Below are positions 23,899-32,930 of a stretch of DNA of 50,354 nt, piece after piece (the stretch's first letter is position 1; every line of letters starts with the position of its first letter). The notes below the pieces were generated by a model that saw only the letters and a list, made by a program, of their open reading frames with translations, made no database searches and was not told the origin of the DNA. Where the stretch lies: NCBI GenBank assembly GCA_017541995.1, contig JAFXYD010000107.1:1-50354 (forward strand), in the 5' to 3' direction. Position numbers and translations under genes: made by a program. Origin of the DNA: Oscillospiraceae bacterium. GTDB taxonomy: Bacteria > Bacillota > Clostridia > Oscillospirales > Oscillospiraceae.

Positions 23899-25530
23899 TT
23901 GAGACAGACAATTGACGGAGCGGCCTTCCGGCGCATGATCATCAGCGCCGCCGCCGCCATCGAGATCAACAAGCAGCACATCAACGAGCTCAACGTGTTC
24001 CCCGTCCCCGACGGCGACACCGGCACCAACATGAGCATGACCCTGAACAACGCCGTGGCGGATCTGAAGCGGGCCGAGGATCCCAGCCTGACCCGGGCCG
24101 CGGACATCACCGCCTCCGCCCTGCTCCGGGGCGCCCGGGGCAACTCCGGCGTCATCCTCTCCCTGCTCTTCCGGGGCATCGCCAAGAGCCTCAAGGGGGC
24201 CGAGGAGGCCACCGGCGCCCGCTTTGCCGAGGCCATGCAGGTGGGCGTGGAGAGCGCCTACAAGGCCGTGATGAAGCCCGCCGAGGGCACCATCCTCACC
24301 GTGGCCCGGCTGGCCGCGGCGGGGGCCCAGGAGGCCGTCCGGGAGCACGACTACGTGGAGTACGCCGTGGAGGGGGCCATTGAACGGGGCAGAATCGCAC
24401 TGGAGGACACCGTCAACCAGAACCCTGTGCTGAAGAAGGCCGGGGTGGTGGACGCCGGCGGCGTGGGCTGGATCACCATTCTCAACGCCATGCTCTCCTC
24501 CCTGCGGGGCGAGGACGTCATCGCCCCCGAGGCGGGGCAGCAGAGCGCCCAGAAGGAGCAGGCCAACTTCTCCGACTTTGAGACCGAGGACATCAACTTC
24601 GCCTACTGCACGGAGTTCATCGTTTCCCGGGACAACGACGGCGACCCCGAGGAGCTGCGCGCCTGGCTGGACGGCATGGGCGACAGCCTGGTGCTGGTGG
24701 ACGACGACGAGATCATCAAGGTCCACGTACATACCAACCACCCCGGCGAGGTGCTGGAGAAGGCCCTGAGCTACGGCGGCCTCATCACCGTCAAGGTGGA
24801 GAACATGCGGCTGCAGCACACGGAAAAGGTGCTCTCCGAGGCGGAGAAGAACAACCAGGTGGCCAAGCCCGAGAAGCACTACGGCATGGTGGCGGTCTGC
24901 GCCGGAGAGGGCTTGAGCTCCGTGTTCAAGGATCTGGGGGCCGACCAGGTGATCAAGGGCGGCCAGACCATGAACCCCTCTACCCAGGACATTGTCCAGG
25001 CCATCAACCACACCCCCGCGGAGACGGTCTTCGTCTTCCCCAACAACAAGAACATCATCATGGCCGCCGAGCAGGCCCAGCCCCTCACCGAGAAGGAGGT
25101 GGTGGTGGTGCGCTCCCGGACCATCCCCCAGGGCATCAGCGCCATGCTGGCCTTCGACCCGGAGGCCGACGTGGAGAGCAATCTGATGGCGATGCGGGAG
25201 GCCCGCCACAACGTCTCCACCATGCAGATCACCTACGCCGCCCGGAACTCCGACTTCGACGGCTACGCCATCCACGAGGGGGACTACCTGGCCCTCTACG
25301 GCTCCGCCCTCTTCGGCACCAGCCGGGATGTGAACTCCCTGCTCAAGGGCATGGCGGAGAAGATCGCCAGCGAGGGCAAGGAGATCATCACCATCTTCTA
25401 CGGCGAGGACATCGACGAGAAGACCGCCGAGAAGGCCCTGAAGATCTTCGAGAAGGCCTGCCCCGACGCCGAGATCAGCCTCATCAACGGCGGCCAGCCC
25501 GTCTACTACTATCTGATCTCCGCGGAATAA
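23899..25530 (+). CDS. fakA: FakA-type fatty acid kinase, ATP-binding subunit (DAK2 domain)
   Basis: A 543-residue YloV/FakA family protein. The N-terminal DhaL-like ATP-binding domain (about residues 1-200) has LNVFPVPDGDTGTNM, whose aspartates 38 and 40 bind Mg-ATP, and LLRGARGNSGVILS. A middle domain (DFETEDINFAYCTEFIV) and a C-terminal DegV-like domain (from about 330, with FVFPNNKNIIMAA) follow. FakA works with a FakB carrier to phosphorylate exogenous fatty acids; FakB is not in this window. Translation starts at TTG 23899 after ACGGAGGTAG. It is co-transcribed with the Asp23 gene and ends at a terminator. Confidence 0.92.
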   Translation: MRQTIDGAAFRRMIISAAAAIEINKQHINELNVFPVPDGDTGTNMSMTLNNAVADLKRAEDPSLTRAADITASALLRGARGNSGVILSLLFRGIAKSLKGAEEATGARFAEAMQVGVESAYKAVMKPAEGTILTVARLAAAGAQEAVREHDYVEYAVEGAIERGRIALEDTVNQNPVLKKAGVVDAGGVGWITILNAMLSSLRGEDVIAPEAGQQSAQKEQANFSDFETEDINFAYCTEFIVSRDNDGDPEELRAWLDGMGDSLVLVDDDEIIKVHVHTNHPGEVLEKALSYGGLITVKVENMRLQHTEKVLSEAEKNNQVAKPEKHYGMVAVCAGEGLSSVFKDLGADQVIKGGQTMNPSTQDIVQAINHTPAETVFVFPNNKNIIMAAEQAQPLTEKEVVVVRSRTIPQGISAMLAFDPEADVESNLMAMREARHNVSTMQITYAARNSDFDGYAIHEGDYLALYGSALFGTSRDVNSLLKGMAEKIASEGKEIITIFYGEDIDEKTAEKALKIFEKACPDAEISLINGGQPVYYYLISAE

Positions 25531-25540
25531 GACAAACAGA

Positions 25541-25576
25541 AATCAGCCGGACCCCGGAGGGTTCGGCTGATTTTTT
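25541..25576. terminator. Terminator between fakA and the CotH-like gene
   Basis: AATCAGCCGGACCC (25541-25554) pairs with GGGTTCGGCTGATT (25559-25572) around CGGA, followed by TTTTTT. On the minus strand the hairpin is followed by a moderately T-rich TTTCTGTTTG, so it may stop both transcripts. Confidence 0.88.
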
Positions 25577-28053
25577 CATGCACAGCGGCTGTAGGCCGCG
25601 CAGAGGAGGGTCACCACCTGGGCTCTGGTGCAGGGTCTGCCCACGCCGAAGCAATTAGGGCTGACGCCCTGGGTGATTCCGTTTTCGGCGGCCCAGAGCA
25701 ACGCGTCATAGTAGTACTTGCCGGGCTTCACGTCGGTGAAGGGGCTGGCGCTGAGGCTGTGGCCCGGGCTGCCGGCGGCCTTCCAGAGGAAGCAGAGCAC
25801 CTGCTCCCGGGTGCAGGGCCGGCCCACCCCGAAGCGCTGGGAGCTGAGGCCTCCGGTGACGCCGTTTTCCAGGGCCCACATCACCGGGTCGTAGTAGTAC
25901 TTTCCGGCCTTGACGTCGTCAAAGGGATTGCTGACGGCTCCGAAGCCGGGCTTGCCCTCCGCGGCGTAGAGGAAGCAGAGCACCTGCTCCCGGGTGCAGA
26001 TCATGGAGGGGGAGAAGCAGTCCCCGCCGGTGCCGCTGGTGATCCGGGGTTCATGGAAATAGGCCCAGAACACCGGGTCGTAGTAGTACTTGCCGGGCTT
26101 CACGTCGGTAAAGGGGAGGCTGTGCTCCAGGTAGTGGATCTCGTCGGAGCTCAGCCAGACGGCGTAGAGGACGGTCTCCTCTTTCGTCAGAGTCAGGCTC
26201 TCCCCGGGGAGATACCACTGGCCGCCGCCGTTGGGCTCCGTGCTCCAGCAGTAGAACAGCAGGCCCTCGGGGGGCTGGAGGGTGCCGTGCTGGCGAACGT
26301 CGCAGAGGCTCAGAGACTCGCCCACCCGGCAGATGAGGCAGGGGGTGGTCCACTGGCCCTCGCTGGCGCCGTCCACGGCGAAGTAGAGATAGGCGCTGTC
26401 GGGGGCGAAGCCCTTGTCCAGGGCGGCGATGCGGTTCTTCAGAAAGTCGGTGCAGACCGAGACGTTCTCCTGCCAGGCGGCCTCCGCCTCCTGGGGCGAC
26501 AGGGTCTTGTAGCGGTTCCAGCGCAGGCCGTTCATCACGGCGCTGGCGCGCAGGGCGGGGACGCTGCCCTCGATCCGGGCGACGACGGCGTCCAGGGCCC
26601 CGCTGCTTCGCAGGGCCGCCCACTTCTCCCGCACCAGGGCGCGGAACTCGGCGTGGCGGTTGGCGGTGGCCAGCACGCTGGGCAGGGCGTGGCGGCCCAG
26701 CTGGTTGGCGAACCAGATCTCCGTATCCAGCAGGGAGACGCCGTTAAGGACGTAGGGGCTGCCGAAGGCGTTGTCCATGTCCCAGACGGGGCCGAAGTGG
26801 ATCTTGTCGTCGCCGGAGGACTTGTAGGCGAAGAGGCTGGAGAAGCCCGCGTCGTAGTTCATGGCAAGCTCGTTTAGAATATAGGTCAGGGCCAGGGAGT
26901 CCACGTCAAAGTAGTCGCTGTAGTGCCTGCCCGCGGCGTTATAGCCCGTGGGGGAGTGGAGGGCCTCGCTGGCAGCGTCCATCAGATCGGCGATGTAGTT
27001 GACCTCCCCCCGGGAGGCGTATTCCGGGGATTTGATCACCACAGGCTGGCCCTCCCGGGTCACGAAGCCGGAGCACTCCATATCGTAGCGTCCGCGCATC
27101 TCGTATTCCAGCAGATAGCCGCCGCTGAGCTCCGCGGGCTCCTGGGGAATCTCAACCCACTTGCGGGAGCCCTTCACCTCGGCGCCCTGGACGCTGTTGT
27201 CCGGACCGCTGCCCCCCCGGGGCAGGCTCTCGATGTCCAGCTCCGGGTTGGCGTCCTCGTTGGCGTCCTCCAGATCCGGAATCTCCACCCGGTTGTCCCC
27301 CACCTCCACGCTCTCGCAGACCAGGTAGTTGCCCAGGTAGTCGCCGTTGATGTAGAGGTCAACCCAGCGGTACTGGCTGGTATAGGGCTGGCCGAATTCG
27401 GCTCCCAGCTCAAAGGCGCAGGCGTTGTGGAGCAGGGAGAGGTCGATATAGTTTGCCAGCAGGGTCCATTTTTTGGCCTTGTCCATGCCCAGCAGGGCGG
27501 TCTTCTTGTCGAACTTGATGTTGTAGGGCTTTTTCTGGTAGTACCAGGTGGAATTGCCCCGGCCCTTGATCTGCTTGAGGGCCGTGTCCAGGGTGAGCAC
27601 GCCGTTTTCATAGACCCGGATGGAGCCGGGCTCCTTGTTCTCCTTGTCGGCGTGAAGATAGTCCAGGCTGCCGGACTGGGTCCGGATGAAGACCGCGGGC
27701 AGGGCCTCGGAGCGGCAGACCGTGAGGGAATAGCGCTGGCCGCCGCAGCTGAGCTGATGAACCCCGGGGCTGAGGGCGGCGGCGCTGCCGCCGTTCACCA
27801 GGGGGCTGCCGTCCAGCAGGACGCTGTCCTGAGCCTGATAGTAGAGCTTCGCCGCCGCCGGATCCGTGTCCGCCGGGAGGAAGAGGAAGAAGCTCCCGCT
27901 TCTCTGATACCAGCTGACGGTCTCCGGGTCGGCCGCCTGGCCGCCGTAGGGATTCACCTGCAGCAGCTCCAGCCCGGAGCCCGCGGCGCTGACCGTCAGG
28001 GCCGCCAGGGCGAGGCAGAGCAGGGCGAGGAAAATGGTGATGAGCTTTTTCAT
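25576..28053 (-). CDS. CotH-family protein kinase-like protein with SLH-like C-terminal repeats
   Basis: An 825-residue exported protein with a signal peptide (about residues 1-23), a beta-rich N-terminal part, a CotH domain (about 140-500) and three SLH-like repeats at the C-terminus (about 648-825, each with FTDV/FDDVK(P/A)GKYYYD). CotH signatures include QIKGRGNSTWYYQKKPYNIKF, with the Lys expected to bind ATP, VDLYINGDYLGNYLVCE, and PVWDMDNAFGSP with the metal-binding Asp. CotH phosphorylates spore-coat proteins in Bacillus; this exported, wall-attached version may act on surface proteins, which is inference. It lies 30 bp downstream of the antiporter gene on the same strand and may end that operon. 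Confidence 0.9.
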   Translation of the reverse strand: MKKLITIFLALLCLALAALTVSAAGSGLELLQVNPYGGQAADPETVSWYQRSGSFFLFLPADTDPAAAKLYYQAQDSVLLDGSPLVNGGSAAALSPGVHQLSCGGQRYSLTVCRSEALPAVFIRTQSGSLDYLHADKENKEPGSIRVYENGVLTLDTALKQIKGRGNSTWYYQKKPYNIKFDKKTALLGMDKAKKWTLLANYIDLSLLHNACAFELGAEFGQPYTSQYRWVDLYINGDYLGNYLVCESVEVGDNRVEIPDLEDANEDANPELDIESLPRGGSGPDNSVQGAEVKGSRKWVEIPQEPAELSGGYLLEYEMRGRYDMECSGFVTREGQPVVIKSPEYASRGEVNYIADLMDAASEALHSPTGYNAAGRHYSDYFDVDSLALTYILNELAMNYDAGFSSLFAYKSSGDDKIHFGPVWDMDNAFGSPYVLNGVSLLDTEIWFANQLGRHALPSVLATANRHAEFRALVREKWAALRSSGALDAVVARIEGSVPALRASAVMNGLRWNRYKTLSPQEAEAAWQENVSVCTDFLKNRIAALDKGFAPDSAYLYFAVDGASEGQWTTPCLICRVGESLSLCDVRQHGTLQPPEGLLFYCWSTEPNGGGQWYLPGESLTLTKEETVLYAVWLSSDEIHYLEHSLPFTDVKPGKYYYDPVFWAYFHEPRITSGTGGDCFSPSMICTREQVLCFLYAAEGKPGFGAVSNPFDDVKAGKYYYDPVMWALENGVTGGLSSQRFGVGRPCTREQVLCFLWKAAGSPGHSLSASPFTDVKPGKYYYDALLWAAENGITQGVSPNCFGVGRPCTRAQVVTLLCAAYSRCA

Positions 28054-28083
28054 AACGCTTACTCCAGATGGGAAGCCCGGGTC

Positions 28084-29376
28084 TCAGGCCTTGGCCCGAT
28101 GGCGCTTGGGCTCCGGGTGGGGCGGGTTGAGCTCCTTGGGGGAGATCTCCCCGGCCTTGGTCAGGGCAATCTTGGTGAGCATGGGACCCACCAGCTCATA
28201 GACCAGCACGGAGAACAGGACAATGGAGCGGATCACCGCCCCGTCCGGCCCCAGCTGGGTGGAGACGGTGACGGACATGCCCAGTGCCACGCCGGCCTGG
28301 GGCAGCAGGGTGATGCCCAGCCATTTTTGAATGGTGGGGCTGCACTTGGTAAAGCGGGAGGAGACCGAGGCGCCGAGGATCTTGCCGCTGGAGCGCAGGA
28401 GGATGTAGGCCGCGCCCACCAGCACCGCAAACCAGTCCCGGAAGACGGACAGGTCCAGCTCCGCGCCGCTGATGACGAAGAAGAGCACGAACAGGGGCGC
28501 GGTCCAGCGGTCGGTCTTTGCCATGAGCTCCTCGGAGCTGGGGCAGATGTTGCAGAAGATGGTGGCCATCATCATGCACACCAGCAGGGAGGAGAAGCCG
28601 ATCTCCACCTCGCCCCCCAGGGGGACGCGAAGCATGGAGAAGGAGACGGCGAAGACCACAAAGGTGATAGCCACCGTCAGCCGCTTGCTGCGGGAGTGGA
28701 AGAAGCGTTCAAACCAGGTGTAGATGAGCCCCAGCACTGTGCCCAGCAGCAGGGAGGCAAAGACCTCCAGCAGGGGATTCACCAGCACGGAGATCAGACT
28801 GACCCCCGCGCCGCTCACCAGGCTCTTGGCGATACCGAAGCTGACGGCGAAGACGATGAGACCCACGGCGTCGTCCAGGGCGACGATGGGCAGCAGGATG
28901 TCCACCAGGGGACCCTTGGCCTTGTATTGGTTGACGACCATGAGGGTGGCCGCCGGGGCCGTGGCGGTGGCAATGGCCCCCAGAGTGATGCAGTCGGCCA
29001 CGTTGATCTTGTCAGGCATCAGCAGGTGGAGGCCCAGCAGGCCCAGGTCCACCAGAATCGTCGCGGAAAGGGCCTGGAAGACGGCGACGATCGTGGCCTG
29101 CCGGCCGATGGTCTTGAGCTGCTTGAGGCGGAACTCGTTGCCGATGGCGAAGGCGATGAAGCCCAGGGCCACGTCGGAGATGGGCTTCAGAGCGCCCACC
29201 TGTTCGAAGTCCGTGAAGCCCAGGCCCTTCACGCCCAGAGCGCCCAGGCAGAAGGGGCCGATGAGCAGACCGCCGATGAGATAGCCGGTGACGGCGGGGA
29301 GCTTCAAGGGCTTCACCACCCGGGACATGATCAGGCCTACCAGCAGAGAGACCGCAATTGAGAGTAAAACTTCCAT
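28084..29376 (-). CDS. Cation:proton antiporter (CPA2/Kef-like)
   Basis: A 430-residue membrane protein with 11-13 hydrophobic segments of the Na+/H+ exchanger fold. Diagnostic segments are LKLPAVTGYLIGGLLIGP at the N-terminus and the transport-site motif ALDDAVGLIVF (paired aspartates) near the middle. The C-terminus is short and basic (PEPKRHRAKA), without an RCK/TrkA regulatory domain. It probably exchanges Na+ or K+ for protons. Its ATG lies 2 bp after the upp stop, with a weak Shine-Dalgarno, so translation is probably coupled to upp. Confidence 0.9.
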   Translation of the reverse strand: MEVLLSIAVSLLVGLIMSRVVKPLKLPAVTGYLIGGLLIGPFCLGALGVKGLGFTDFEQVGALKPISDVALGFIAFAIGNEFRLKQLKTIGRQATIVAVFQALSATILVDLGLLGLHLLMPDKINVADCITLGAIATATAPAATLMVVNQYKAKGPLVDILLPIVALDDAVGLIVFAVSFGIAKSLVSGAGVSLISVLVNPLLEVFASLLLGTVLGLIYTWFERFFHSRSKRLTVAITFVVFAVSFSMLRVPLGGEVEIGFSSLLVCMMMATIFCNICPSSEELMAKTDRWTAPLFVLFFVISGAELDLSVFRDWFAVLVGAAYILLRSSGKILGASVSSRFTKCSPTIQKWLGITLLPQAGVALGMSVTVSTQLGPDGAVIRSIVLFSVLVYELVGPMLTKIALTKAGEISPKELNPPHPEPKRHRAKA

Positions 29377-29378
29377 GA

Positions 29379-30011
29379 TTACTTTGTCCCGAAAATCCGA
29401 TCTCCGGCGTCGCCGAGGCCGGGCACAATGTAGGCGTGTTCGTTGAGCTTTTCATCCACGGAGGCCACAAAGAGCTCCACGTCGGGATGATCCCGGCGGA
29501 TCACCGCCACGCCCTCGGGGGCGGCGATGATGTCCATGAGGACGATGTTTTTGCAGCCGAATTTCTCCTTCAGCAGGCTGATGGCCGCGGAGGCGCTGCC
29601 GCCGGTGGCCAGCATGGGATCCACCACAAAGACCTGACGCTCGGAGATGTCCGGGGGCATCTTGCAGTAGTATTCCACAGGCAGATGGGTCTCGGGGTCC
29701 CGGTACAGGCCGATGTGGCCCACCTTGGCGGAGGGGATCAGGTCGATGATGGGATCCACCATGCCCAGGCCCGCCCGCAGAATGGGGACGATGGCCAGCT
29801 TCTTGCCCGACAGCATCCGGACCTTGGCTTTGGCCACGGGGGTTTCGATCTCCACCTCCTCGGTGGGCAGATTCCGGGTGGCCTCGTAGCACATCAGCTG
29901 GGCGATTTCGCCAACCAGCTCCCGGAATTCCTTGACGCCGGTGTCCTTATCCCGCAGGATGGCCAGCTTGTGTTGAATGAGCGGATGCTCCAGTACGTGT
30001 AATGAACCCAT
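29379..30011 (-). CDS. upp: Uracil phosphoribosyltransferase
   Basis: A 210-residue pyrimidine salvage enzyme converting uracil and PRPP to UMP. The PRPP-binding loop is [12 protein letters not shown], and [29 protein letters not shown] and the uracil-site C-terminus [12 protein letters not shown] are characteristic. The length is the family norm. AGGAGAATAACT precedes the ATG, which lies 2 bp after the tsaB stop. The four genes tsaE, tsaB, upp and the antiporter are nearly gapless, indicating one transcript. Confidence 0.97.
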   Translation of the reverse strand: MGSLHVLEHPLIQHKLAILRDKDTGVKEFRELVGEIAQLMCYEATRNLPTEEVEIETPVAKAKVRMLSGKKLAIVPILRAGLGMVDPIIDLIPSAKVGHIGLYRDPETHLPVEYYCKMPPDISERQVFVVDPMLATGGSASAAISLLKEKFGCKNIVLMDIIAAPEGVAVIRRDHPDVELFVASVDEKLNEHAYIVPGLGDAGDRIFGTK

Positions 30012-30013
30012 AG

Positions 30014-30724
30014 TTATTCTCCTTTTTGTGATTCTTTTGCCAGTCTCTCCCGTTCAGCCTGGGAAAGACGCAGGTAATTGGGGACAGACAAGGCCGCGGA
30101 TTCGGCCTCGCCTCGCAAAGCGGCCTGCCAGGCTGCCAGCGCCACGCCGGAAGCCCGCTGCTGCCGCAGATGCTCAGAGATCAGACGCAGCCCCGGGACC
30201 GTATCCCCCAGGGTCTGCCAGGTGAGCAGAGCGCCGTCGCCCACCAGATGAATGGGGCCCTCCAGGGTCCGGAGATCCGCCGCCAGCTCCTCCAGGGAGA
30301 GGGCACGATCCTCCCGCAGCCGCCGGGGCGCCCCGGCCTCGGCCCGGAACAGGGCGTTGTAGACCTGGCTGCGGCGGGCGTCCATGCAGCAGCAGATCAC
30401 GCCCTCCAGGTCCGCGGCGTTCCAGGCCATGGCCTCCAGGGTGGAGACGGGCAGGGCCCGGCATTCCAACCCCCAGCACAGGCCCTTGGCCGCCGCCGCG
30501 CCGATGCGGACGCCGGTGAAGCTGCCGGGGCCGTTGGCCCAGGCCACGCAGTCCAGCTGGGCGGGGCTGAGCTCGCAGCTTTCCAGCAGGTCGGCGGCCA
30601 GCTTCATGACGGTGCGGCTGTGGGTCTGGCCGCTGTTCTGGAAGTATTCCCCCGTCAGCTGCCCGTCGGTGAGCAGGGCCGCGGAGGCGGCCTTGGCGGA
30701 GCTTTCAAAGGCTAAAATCCGCAT
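30014..30724 (-). CDS. tsaB: tRNA t6A modification protein TsaB
   Basis: A 236-residue TsaB (YeaZ) protein, the pseudo-ASKHA partner of TsaD in making threonylcarbamoyladenosine-37 on ANN-decoding tRNAs. Family signatures are [56 protein letters not shown] and [16 protein letters not shown] 30724 is preferred over TTG 30727 because AGGAGGG sits at the right distance. It overlaps tsaE by 20 bp. TsaD and TsaC are not in this window. Confidence 0.95.
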   Translation of the reverse strand: MRILAFESSAKAASAALLTDGQLTGEYFQNSGQTHSRTVMKLAADLLESCELSPAQLDCVAWANGPGSFTGVRIGAAAAKGLCWGLECRALPVSTLEAMAWNAADLEGVICCCMDARRSQVYNALFRAEAGAPRRLREDRALSLEELAADLRTLEGPIHLVGDGALLTWQTLGDTVPGLRLISEHLRQQRASGVALAAWQAALRGEAESAALSVPNYLRLSQAERERLAKESQKGE

Positions 30725-31148
30725 CAAAACGCCCTCCTGTGATGGTGATGTGCCGGGTGTTTTCGTCCCCCGGGTCCCGGCGCAAGGTGACGGTGATGGG
30801 ACCCTCCAAGGCCTCCGCCACGTTCTCGCTCCACTCCACGGCGCAGACCCCCTCCCGGGCCAGATAGTCCTCCCAGCCCAGATCGAAGAGCTCCTCCGGG
30901 TCGGAGAGGCGGTACATGTCGAAGTGGAACAGGGGCAGACGGCCCCGGGGGTATTCGTTGACGATGGTATAGGTGGGGGAGGTGACGGGCTCCCGGATCC
31001 CCAGGCCCCGGGCCAGGCCCCGGGTGAAGGCGGTCTTCCCGGCCCCCAGGTCGCCCCGGTAGGCGATCACGTCCCCGGGCTGCAGCGCTCCGGCCAGCCG
31101 GGCCCCCAGCTGCTCCGTCTCGGCGGCGGAGCGGGTGATAAATTCCAT
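30705..31148 (-). CDS. tsaE: tRNA t6A modification ATPase TsaE
   Basis: A 147-residue P-loop ATPase (YjeE) that drives the TsaB-TsaD complex. Walker A is GDLGAGKTAFTRGLARGLG (about residues 33-51); SPTYTIVNEYPRGRLPLFHFDMYRL and the Walker-B-like LGWEDYL and VEWSENV segments are typical. It is the first gene of the minus-strand operon, with a promoter at 31181-31209. Confidence 0.95.
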   Translation of the reverse strand: MEFITRSAAETEQLGARLAGALQPGDVIAYRGDLGAGKTAFTRGLARGLGIREPVTSPTYTIVNEYPRGRLPLFHFDMYRLSDPEELFDLGWEDYLAREGVCAVEWSENVAEALEGPITVTLRRDPGDENTRHITITGGRFDADFSL

Positions 31149-31180
31149 GGCGATATGCTTCCTTTTACTTTGTTCTTTTC

Positions 31181-31209
31181 AGTATACCACATTCATACAG
31201 GAAATGCAA
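31181..31209 (-). promoter_or_regulatory. Promoter of the tsaE-tsaB-upp-antiporter operon
   Basis: On the minus strand TTGCAT (31209-31204), a 17-bp spacer and TATACT (31186-31181), 33 bp before the tsaE ATG. It is divergent from the wall-polymer cluster promoter. Confidence 0.7.
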
Positions 31210-31258
31210 ACCGTTTTTCACGCGAAGCGACAGAAAAGCGGGAAATCTGAACTTTTGC

Positions 31259-31287
31259 TGGACATTGGGCCTTTGGTATGTTATACT
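31259..31287 (+). promoter_or_regulatory. Promoter of the surface-polymer cluster
   Basis: TGGACA (31259-31264), a 17-bp spacer and TATACT (31282-31287), 57 bp before ATG 31344. No other promoter or terminator was recognised until 40095, so it may drive eight genes. Confidence 0.68.
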
Positions 31288-31343
31288 AAATTGAAATGTT
31301 ATGGGCAAATGCCCGCCAGTAAGCAGCATGGGAGCGTGAAAGA

Positions 31344-32894
31344 ATGAAAGAACGAAAGCCGCCGATGGAACGGATCAGCGAGAAACTGCCCCTGTTTCTC
31401 TTCCTGCTTTGCCTGATCCAGCCGATTCTGGACGTGGCAGGCTATTGGCAGCAGACCCTGGGCGTCAGCAACGCCGTCACCATGGTTCTGCGGATGCTGC
31501 TTCTGGGGGGCACGGTGCTGCTGGGCTTCCTGCTCTCCCGCCGCAAGGGCTGGTATTACCTCACCGCCGCGGTGCTGGCCGCCCTCACCCTGGGCCACGT
31601 TCTGGCCTGCTCCCGGGCGGAGCGGGGCTACGCGGCGGCGATGAACGATCTGATCAATCTGCTGCGGATCTACTTTTTGCCGCTGATGACCCTCTGCTTC
31701 ATCACCTTCCTGCAGCGCAATGAGAAGGTGCTTCCCGCCATGGTCCGGGGCATGGTGACGGATCTGCTGATCATCGCCGGGGTTCAGCTGGTGAGCAGCC
31801 TCACCGGCACCGACCCCCACACCTATTCCGTGGACAAGACCGGAATCCGGGGCTGGTTCCTCTGGACCAACAGCCAGAGCGCCATTCTGGCCATGCTGGC
31901 GCCCATCAGCATCTGCTGGGCCCTGCAAAAGTGGAAGGATCGGGTCCTGCCCGTGGCGCTGTTCACCGCGCTTGCCGAGGCGACGCTCTTCGTGCTGGCC
32001 CCCCGCCTGGCCTATGCCAGCCTGGTCGGGGTGGGCCTGGGGCTGGCAATCTGCCTGCTGCTCATCGACCGGCAGCGCTGGCGTCAGGCCCTGGCGGTGG
32101 GACTGGTGACCTGCCTCTTTGTGGCGGCCTATCCCATCTCTCCCACCCACAAGCGCCTGTCCGCCAACGACGACCGGGCGGAGAAGACCGAGGAGATCAT
32201 CAAGGAGATGGACATCCACATCGAGATCGTCACCGAGCCGGAGACGGAGCCCAGCCTGCCCTCCGGCGAGACCAAGGAGCCCGGCGCCCCCAAGCCGGCC
32301 AAGACCCACGTGGTCATCGACAAAAACAACGCCGCCAAGCTGGAAAAGCTCTACCGCTCCCAGGACATCATCTGGTCCATGGTGGAGCGCTTTGGCCGGG
32401 ACAAGGTCTTTGAGGCCTATTCCTACACCCTGGATCCCACGGTGCTCAGCAACAGCCGTCTGATGAAGATCCGCTTCTGCGAGCTGCTGATGAGGGAGTC
32501 CGGCCCCCTCTCCCGGCTCTTCGGCCTCAATCTCCAGGAGATGACCTACACCCGCCTGGACAAGAGCGGCAAGCAGGTGGTGGACAACTACGACGTGGAG
32601 AACGATCTGCATGGGGTCTACTTCCTGACGGGCATCGTGGGCCTGGTGCTGATGATCCTCTTCCTGCTCTGGTTCGGCCTGCGGGCCCTGCTCGCTGTGA
32701 TCCGGGACCGCAAGGGCTATTTCACCCTGCCCATGTGCGCCTACGCCATCGCCTACGGCTTGGGGCTGATCCACGCCTACTACACCGCCTCGGTGCTGCG
32801 GCGCAACAACGCCTCCATCTATCTCGCCATGGTTCTGGCGGGGCTCTGGTATCTGAGCCGGAGGCGGAAAAATTCGGAACAAGCGGGCGGCTGA
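31344..32894 (+). CDS. O-antigen ligase/polymerase-like membrane protein 1
   Basis: A 516-residue polytopic protein with about ten transmembrane helices, resembling the Wzy/O-antigen ligase superfamily. It has a large hydrophilic loop (about residues 270-400) with an acidic, Pro-rich linker (VTEPETEPSLPSGETKEP). It shares with the next gene the motifs SSLTGTDPHTY, RGWF.W...QSAIL and the C-terminal LRRNNASIYLA..LAGLWYLS, so the two are paralogues from a tandem duplication. The likely role is polymerising or transferring a lipid-linked glycan outside the membrane. GGGAGCGTG precedes the ATG. Confidence 0.78.
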   Translation: MKERKPPMERISEKLPLFLFLLCLIQPILDVAGYWQQTLGVSNAVTMVLRMLLLGGTVLLGFLLSRRKGWYYLTAAVLAALTLGHVLACSRAERGYAAAMNDLINLLRIYFLPLMTLCFITFLQRNEKVLPAMVRGMVTDLLIIAGVQLVSSLTGTDPHTYSVDKTGIRGWFLWTNSQSAILAMLAPISICWALQKWKDRVLPVALFTALAEATLFVLAPRLAYASLVGVGLGLAICLLLIDRQRWRQALAVGLVTCLFVAAYPISPTHKRLSANDDRAEKTEEIIKEMDIHIEIVTEPETEPSLPSGETKEPGAPKPAKTHVVIDKNNAAKLEKLYRSQDIIWSMVERFGRDKVFEAYSYTLDPTVLSNSRLMKIRFCELLMRESGPLSRLFGLNLQEMTYTRLDKSGKQVVDNYDVENDLHGVYFLTGIVGLVLMILFLLWFGLRALLAVIRDRKGYFTLPMCAYAIAYGLGLIHAYYTASVLRRNNASIYLAMVLAGLWYLSRRRKNSEQAGG

Positions 32895-32930
32895 GCGCAG
32901 CGCCGCCGGGAAAGGAAAGGAGGCAGCGCC

